NCBI GenBank assembly: GCA_946185175.1
Contig: CAMHIH010000035.1
Span: forward strand, 1-7,848
Direction: 5' to 3'
Source: an uncultured Candidatus Saccharibacteria bacterium
GTDB lineage: Bacteria > Patescibacteriota > Saccharimonadia > Saccharimonadales > Saccharimonadaceae
DNA: 7,848 nucleotides
In this document: one piece after another, positions 7,595 to 7,848 of the stretch
Layout of the letters: each line of letters opens with the position of its first letter
How positions within the stretch are numbered: position 1 is the stretch's first letter
The notes under the pieces: model-generated
Database searches by the model: none
What the model saw: the letters and a program-made list of their open reading frames with translations, nothing else
What the model was told of the DNA's origin: nothing
Program-made: the position numbers and the translations under genes

Positions 7595-7601
7595 ATTATC
7601 T

Positions 7602-7848
7602 ATGAAAGCAGTTACTCGTTTTGCGCCGTCGCCGACCGGCTATATTCACATTGGTAATGTTCGTTCGGCAATTTATCCATACCTGATTGCAAAACAACAA
7701 GGCAAAGAAGGTACTTTCATTTTGCGCATCGAGGACACCGATCAGGCTCGCTACGTCGAAGGCGCCACCGACCTTATTAAGGATACTTTGGCTTGGCTTG
7801 GCCTCGACTGGGACGAGGGCCCAGATAAAGGCGGCGATCACGGCCCCT
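7602..7848 (+). CDS. gltX: Glutamyl-tRNA synthetase (GluRS), N-terminal 82 codons, cut by window end
   Basis: GluRS is the class I aminoacyl-tRNA synthetase that attaches glutamate to tRNA-Glu, and in bacteria lacking GlnRS also to tRNA-Gln for later amidation. The visible N-terminus has [18 protein letters not shown] (residues 6-23), in which HIGN is the class I HIGH motif in the form usual for GluRS. RIEDTD (42-47) and [12 protein letters not shown] follow. GlnRS would instead show a PEPNGYLHIGHAK-type motif. Most of the catalytic domain, the KMSKS loop and the anticodon-binding domain lie outside the window, so whether the enzyme is discriminating cannot be judged. The start ATG at 7602 is the only one that gives the full N-terminus and it follows the -10 box by 7 nt. 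Confidence 0.97.
   Translation, partial: MKAVTRFAPSPTGYIHIGNVRSAIYPYLIAKQQGKEGTFILRIEDTDQARYVEGATDLIKDTLAWLGLDWDEGPDKGGDHGP

Noticed and set aside
7596..7841. Minus-strand 81-codon open frame at the window end
   Set aside because: It is antisense to the clear GluRS N-terminus and has no independent support.
1..7848. CRISPR arrays, insertion sequences, attachment sites, tRNA or rRNA genes
   Set aside because: No spaced direct repeats, terminal inverted repeats, transposase motifs or tRNA-like cloverleaf sequences were seen; nearly all of the window is accounted for by coding sequence and short gaps.

Overview
The window is dense, ordinary bacterial chromosome, with five complete or partial protein families on the plus strand and one on the minus strand. 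No mobile element, CRISPR array, tRNA or rRNA was seen. Base composition is balanced and all reading frames close on standard stops. No in-frame TGA occurs within roughly 2,400 codons, which argues against the TGA=Gly code of Gracilibacteria/SR1. Short intergenic gaps, the gene content, a small Ala/Pro-tailed DUF5684-like membrane protein and promoters set directly on start codons make me think of a Patescibacteria/CPR genome, most likely Saccharibacteria (TM7). That assignment is inference from general impression, not from a search.

Layout. 1-1908 (minus): the first 636 codons of uvrA, cut off by the window start. 1909-2006: a 98-bp divergent promoter region. 2007-5509 (plus): a three-gene cluster that probably forms one operon. 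It holds a PP-loop protein I identify as MurL (UDP-MurNAc-L-Ala-L-Glu epimerase), a MurD-family ligase overlapping it by 4 bp (probably the L-Glu-adding MurD2 type), and a small membrane protein of DUF5684 type. A strong intrinsic terminator (5523-5548) closes the operon. 5575-7548 (plus): complete uvrB. 7547-7584: a weaker hairpin terminator that shares its bases with the next promoter. 7602-7848 (plus): the first 82 codons of gltX.

How the genes work together. The MurD-MurL pair is the alternative route to D-glutamate in peptidoglycan. The ligase adds L-Glu to UDP-MurNAc-L-Ala and MurL then inverts that residue on the nucleotide precursor, in place of MurI making free D-Glu. UvrA and UvrB, flanking the wall operon on separate transcripts, are the damage-recognition part of nucleotide excision repair. 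GltX charges tRNA with glutamate.

The most notable regulatory pattern is that all four transcript-leading genes (uvrA, murL, uvrB, gltX) have a -10 box ending only 7-8 nt before the ATG and no Shine-Dalgarno sequence, so their mRNAs should be leaderless or nearly so. The two operon-internal genes (murD and the DUF5684 gene) have clear Shine-Dalgarno sequences instead. I see no wholly novel system. The best leads are the MurL/MurD2 pair in a probable CPR organism and the leaderless/SD split.
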